Below, one piece after another: positions 38,567 through 41,302 of a stretch of DNA of 41,302 nt; position 1 is the first letter of the stretch, and each line of letters opens with the position of its first letter. The notes under the pieces are model-generated. The model made no database searches, was not told the DNA's origin, and saw nothing but the letters and a program-made list of their open reading frames with translations. A program made the position numbers and the translations under genes. Source of the stretch: Bacillota bacterium (GTDB taxonomy: Bacteria > Bacillota > Clostridia > Lachnospirales > Lachnospiraceae); the NCBI GenBank assembly GCA_023411225.1, contig JAEYPA010000153.1, positions 1-41,302 of the forward strand, written 5' to 3'.

Positions 38567-40189
38567 TTATTGGTGTATATCAGTTTTTTTCTGATATTTC
38601 AATGCAGCCCCTACAAAGCCTTTAAACAGAGGATGAGGTCTGTTTGGACGGGACTTGAATTCTGGATGGGCTTGAGTAGCAATAAACCATGGATGGCTTT
38701 TTAGCTCAATCATTTCAACAATACGGCCATCTGGAGAAATACCGGATAAGGTCATACCTGCACTTTCCAGGTCATCCCGATAGTAGTTATTTACCTCATA
38801 ACGGTGTCTATGGCGTTCTTCAATGAGATTACTATTGTATACATCGTGGGAGTTGGTACCTTCCTTTAGTACACAAGGGTAGGAGCCAAGTCTTAGGGTT
38901 CCTCCAATATCTTCTATGCCATCTTGTTCTGGCATTAGGTGGATTACAGGATGCGTAGTGCTTGGATCTAATTCCGCACTATGTGCATCAGCTAAACCAG
39001 CTACATGCCGAGCATATTCTACAATTGCCATTTGCATACCGAGACATAGGCCAAGGAATGGCACACCGTGTTCTCTGGCATACTTAATAGAGGTAATCAT
39101 TCCATCGATTCCCCGGTTTCCGAAGCCTCCAGGAACAATAACGCCACTTACATCACCGAGTATTTCAGATACATTTTCTTCTGTTACTGTTTCAGAATCC
39201 ACCCATTTAATATCTATACAGGATTTATGAGCCACTGCTCCATGCTTCAAAGACTCTACAACACTGATATAAGCATCGTGGAGCTTAGTATACTTGCCCA
39301 CTAAGGCTACTGTTACTTCATTTTCTGGGTTCTTTAGTGCATGAACCATGTCCTGCCATTCCTGTAGGTTAGGAGATGGGCAGTCGATATTTAAACATTC
39401 ACACACAATGTCAGCCAAATGTTCCTTTTCCAGAGCAAGGGGAGCTTCATATAAGGTTTCCACATCCATGTTCTGAATTACGTGTTTACTAGGAACATTA
39501 CAGAACAAAGCAATCTTTTCTTTAATACCCTTTTCCAATGGTAGCTCTGTACGACAGACGATGACGTCCGGTTGGATTCCCATACCTTGTAATTCCTTTA
39601 CACTGGCTTGCGTAGGTTTGGTTTTCATTTCTCCAGAAGCCCGAAGGTAAGGAATTAAGGTTACATGAATTAAAATAGCATTTTCACGTCCAATATCATG
39701 CTGAAATTGCCTAATGGATTCTAAGAATGGCTGACTTTCGATATCACCAACTGTGCCACCTACTTCGATAATGGCAATTTCCTGTTTGTTGCTGCCATCA
39801 TTACGATAGAAACGGCTTTTTATCTCATTTGTGATATGAGGAATTACCTGAACTGTTCCTCCACCAAAATCACCACGGCGTTCCTGGTTCAGTACAGACC
39901 AGTAGATCTTACCTGTGGTTACATTGGAGCGCTTGGTTAATTTCTCATCGATAAATCGTTCGTAGTGTCCAAGATCCAAGTCGGTTTCTGCGCCATCATC
40001 TGTTACAAATACCTCACCATGCTGGATAGGATTCATGGTACCCGGATCGATGTTGATATAGGGATCAAATTTTTGCATAGTGACCGTATACCCTCTGGAC
40101 TTTAGCAATCTTCCCAGGGAGGCAGCTGTAATGCCCTTGCCTAAACCTGAGACAACACCACCTGTTACGAATACGTATTTTACAGCCAT
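38567..40189 (-). CDS. pyrG: CTP synthase (PyrG)
   Basis: 540 residues, standard length. N-terminal synthetase domain begins KYVFVTGGVVSGLGKGITAA with the P-loop at about 11-20, then QKFDPYINIDPGTMNPIQHG and the EVGGTVGDIES allosteric/ATP segment (about 142-152). C-terminal class I glutamine amidotransferase domain: GVIVPGGFGNRG (about 349-360), nucleophile Cys in FLGLCLGMQ (about 376-384), and HPEFKSRP (about 513-520) with the catalytic His and Glu. It makes CTP from UTP, ATP and glutamine. No attenuator-like terminator was seen in its leader, and the ribosome site is AAAGGAGGAA. Upstream is a 440-bp divergent region shared with ftsH. Confidence 0.97.
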   Translation of the reverse strand: MAVKYVFVTGGVVSGLGKGITAASLGRLLKSRGYTVTMQKFDPYINIDPGTMNPIQHGEVFVTDDGAETDLDLGHYERFIDEKLTKRSNVTTGKIYWSVLNQERRGDFGGGTVQVIPHITNEIKSRFYRNDGSNKQEIAIIEVGGTVGDIESQPFLESIRQFQHDIGRENAILIHVTLIPYLRASGEMKTKPTQASVKELQGMGIQPDVIVCRTELPLEKGIKEKIALFCNVPSKHVIQNMDVETLYEAPLALEKEHLADIVCECLNIDCPSPNLQEWQDMVHALKNPENEVTVALVGKYTKLHDAYISVVESLKHGAVAHKSCIDIKWVDSETVTEENVSEILGDVSGVIVPGGFGNRGIDGMITSIKYAREHGVPFLGLCLGMQMAIVEYARHVAGLADAHSAELDPSTTHPVIHLMPEQDGIEDIGGTLRLGSYPCVLKEGTNSHDVYNSNLIEERHRHRYEVNNYYRDDLESAGMTLSGISPDGRIVEMIELKSHPWFIATQAHPEFKSRPNRPHPLFKGFVGAALKYQKKTDIHQ

Positions 40190-40506
40190 TTATATTCCTC
40201 CTTTATATATGTTGGTTTTTACATGTTCAAAATAAATCAAAGATATATTATAACGTGGTGTAGAAGGAAAATCTACATATTTCTCTGTAATAAAATATTT
40301 TCTTAATTATATGAAGTTGGATGGGTTTTTTGTTAATCATATTAAGTATAAGATTAAGGATATTAGGCATGACATCGTTTCCTTCCATTAGGGTGTTCAC
40401 TATTTGGTCAAAATATTAGTATATCCTAGAAGGGAATGAGAAAAATATATATAGACAGTTTATAGTTATTTCATATTTTCTTATGGAATTTTAAGAGAAT
40501 AGTCTA

Positions 40507-40535
40507 TTGATTTATAAATGAGCTTTCATTATAAT
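40507..40535 (+). promoter_or_regulatory. Probable sigma-A promoter of ftsH in the pyrG-ftsH spacer
   Basis: TTGATT (40507-40512), 17-bp spacer, TATAAT (40530-40535), about 95 bp before the ftsH ATG. The rest of the 440-bp divergent spacer (40190-40629) is AT-rich; nothing else in it was recognised, and no gene fits. Confidence 0.6.
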
Positions 40536-40629
40536 GGGAATGACTATATGTAAAAGAAACCTAACATTCTGAATATTAGCAGGTAAACTGATATAGAGGA
40601 TAGAAACACAAGATAGAGGAGGCGTTTGT

Positions 40630-41302
40630 ATGGAAAATAACTACGATAAGAAGAAGCAAGATAATAGAAAACAAGATAATAGGAAACGAAATAATCGTAC
40701 GAATATAATTATTGGTATTGTTATAACCGTGATTCTGTTTTTAATGTATACCTATATGAATCAAATGATTCAGGAAAGTACTTATAAGGAACAGAGTTAT
40801 AAAGAGTTTATGGTAAAATTAGAGGATAAGCAGCTTAAGTCAGTAACGGTACTGTCTGATCGCGTGGAATATCAGCTGAAATCCCAGTCAGAGGACGATA
40901 AAAATGTATATTATGCAGCAAGAATCTATGATGAAAACTTATTAGAACGATTAAAAAGTTCAGATGCCGATTATAAAAGTGAGATTACCAGTACAAGCTC
41001 GGGTATCGTAAGTGCAATTGTTAGTTATGTATTACCAATAGCGTTGATTTGGGTGGCATTCTGGTTTGTATTCCGTATGATTTCTCGTAATGGTGGCGGA
41101 ATGATGGGCGTTGGTAAGAGTACTGCCAAGGTTTATGTAGAGAAAGAAACCGGAGTAACTTTTGCTAATGTAGCTGGTCAGGAGGAAGCGAAGGAGTCTC
41201 TTTCTGAAATGGTTGATTTTCTTCATAATCCGGCCAAGTATACTAAGATAGGTGCTAAACTTCCAAAAGGTGCGTTGTTGGTAGGACCTCCCGGTACAGG
41301 AA
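40630..41302 (+). CDS. ftsH: ATP-dependent zinc metalloprotease FtsH, N-terminal part (cut by window edge)
   Basis: Starts at the ATG at 40630 after GAGGAGG and stays open to the window end (224 codons). A polar, Lys/Asn-rich N-terminal tail (1-24) is followed by membrane helix 1 (about 25-43, NIIIGIVITVILFLMYTYM), the periplasmic FtsH_ext domain, membrane helix 2 (about 130-148, IVSYVLPIALIWVAFWFVF), a GNGGGMM-like linker (SRNGGGMMGVGKS), then VTFANVAGQEEAKESLSEMV and LPKGALLVGPPGTG, where the Walker A loop is cut. FtsH degrades membrane and regulatory proteins. The AAA core and the HEXXH zinc site lie beyond the window. Confidence 0.96.
   Translation, partial: MENNYDKKKQDNRKQDNRKRNNRTNIIIGIVITVILFLMYTYMNQMIQESTYKEQSYKEFMVKLEDKQLKSVTVLSDRVEYQLKSQSEDDKNVYYAARIYDENLLERLKSSDADYKSEITSTSSGIVSAIVSYVLPIALIWVAFWFVFRMISRNGGGMMGVGKSTAKVYVEKETGVTFANVAGQEEAKESLSEMVDFLHNPAKYTKIGAKLPKGALLVGPPGTG

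Noticed and set aside
38916..39230. Antisense open frame over pyrG, and similar ones over the topoisomerase genes and ntpA/ntpB
   Set aside because: They overlap strongly conserved genes on the other strand, lack ribosome sites and encode Cys/Ser-rich, non-family sequences.
40190..40629. Hidden gene in the pyrG-ftsH spacer
   Set aside because: Both strands are broken by frequent stops; only a promoter-like element is supported.
1..41302. Mobile elements, CRISPR arrays, tRNA/rRNA genes and known riboswitches
   Set aside because: No transposase, terminal repeats, spaced repeat array, cloverleaf or recognised aptamer was found by reading; the gene content is housekeeping and flagellar.

Overview
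The window looks like a chromosomal segment from a low-GC, motile, anaerobic Firmicute, most likely a member of the Lachnospiraceae (Clostridium cluster XIVa, Lachnoclostridium-like). That placement is inferred from a V-type ATPase operon in a bacterium, strong AGGAGG ribosome sites, AT-rich spacers, a FlgM/FliW/CsrA/FlaG flagellar cluster with two FlgK genes, a clostridial form of Lgt, and a DUF1846 protein. No tRNA, rRNA, insertion sequence, prophage or CRISPR array was seen.

Layout. 1-6539 (+) is an I-K-E-C-F-A-B-D V-type ATPase operon (subunit I cut by the window edge), closed by a terminator. The proteolipid subunit carries the full Na+-binding signature. 6804-13147 (+) holds a chemotaxis receptor with a very basic N-terminal tail, lgt, and a MacB-like ABC ATPase/permease pair. 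13355-14826 (-) holds a LytTR regulator with a four-helix 'toastrack' membrane protein, a direct repeat that looks like an autoregulatory site, and a candidate 30-residue small protein. 14913-15935 (+) is an NAD-dependent epimerase. 16034-16561 (-) is a small SdpI-type (DUF1648) gene preceded by what looks like a broken ArsR/SdpR repressor gene under a near-consensus promoter. 16578-20814 (-) encodes a type IIA topoisomerase pair (B then A subunit) that resembles topoisomerase IV or a second gyrase.

21086-35514 (+) is a late flagellar cluster: flgM, flgN, two flgK genes, flgL, fliW, csrA, flaG, fliD, fliS, a FlgN/FliT-like protein, a small unknown helical protein, an MptE/Maf-type flagellin-modification protein, and two almost identical short flagellins. 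Three sigma-D (sigma-28) type promoters fit in front of flgM, flaG and the first flagellin. Together these give an anti-sigma loop (FlgM against sigma-D) and a translational loop (FliW-CsrA-flagellin). Each flagellin gene has, just upstream of its Shine-Dalgarno sequence, a hairpin that presents GGA in its loop, the expected form of a CsrA site. In the first flagellin mRNA this hairpin is the last element of a folded leader of roughly 180 nt.

35714-41302 holds an LspA-like protein, a DUF1846 protein, tcdA (-) and pyrG (-), and the start of ftsH (+), cut in its Walker A motif. Two perfect DnaA-box 9-mers lie 31 bp apart between pyrG and tcdA.

The observations I rate highest are the flagellin leader hairpins, the LytTR/toastrack locus with its repeats and small ORF, the decayed sdpR-like gene, and the paired DnaA boxes. 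All functional statements are from reading the sequence and from family knowledge; no searches or folding programs were run.
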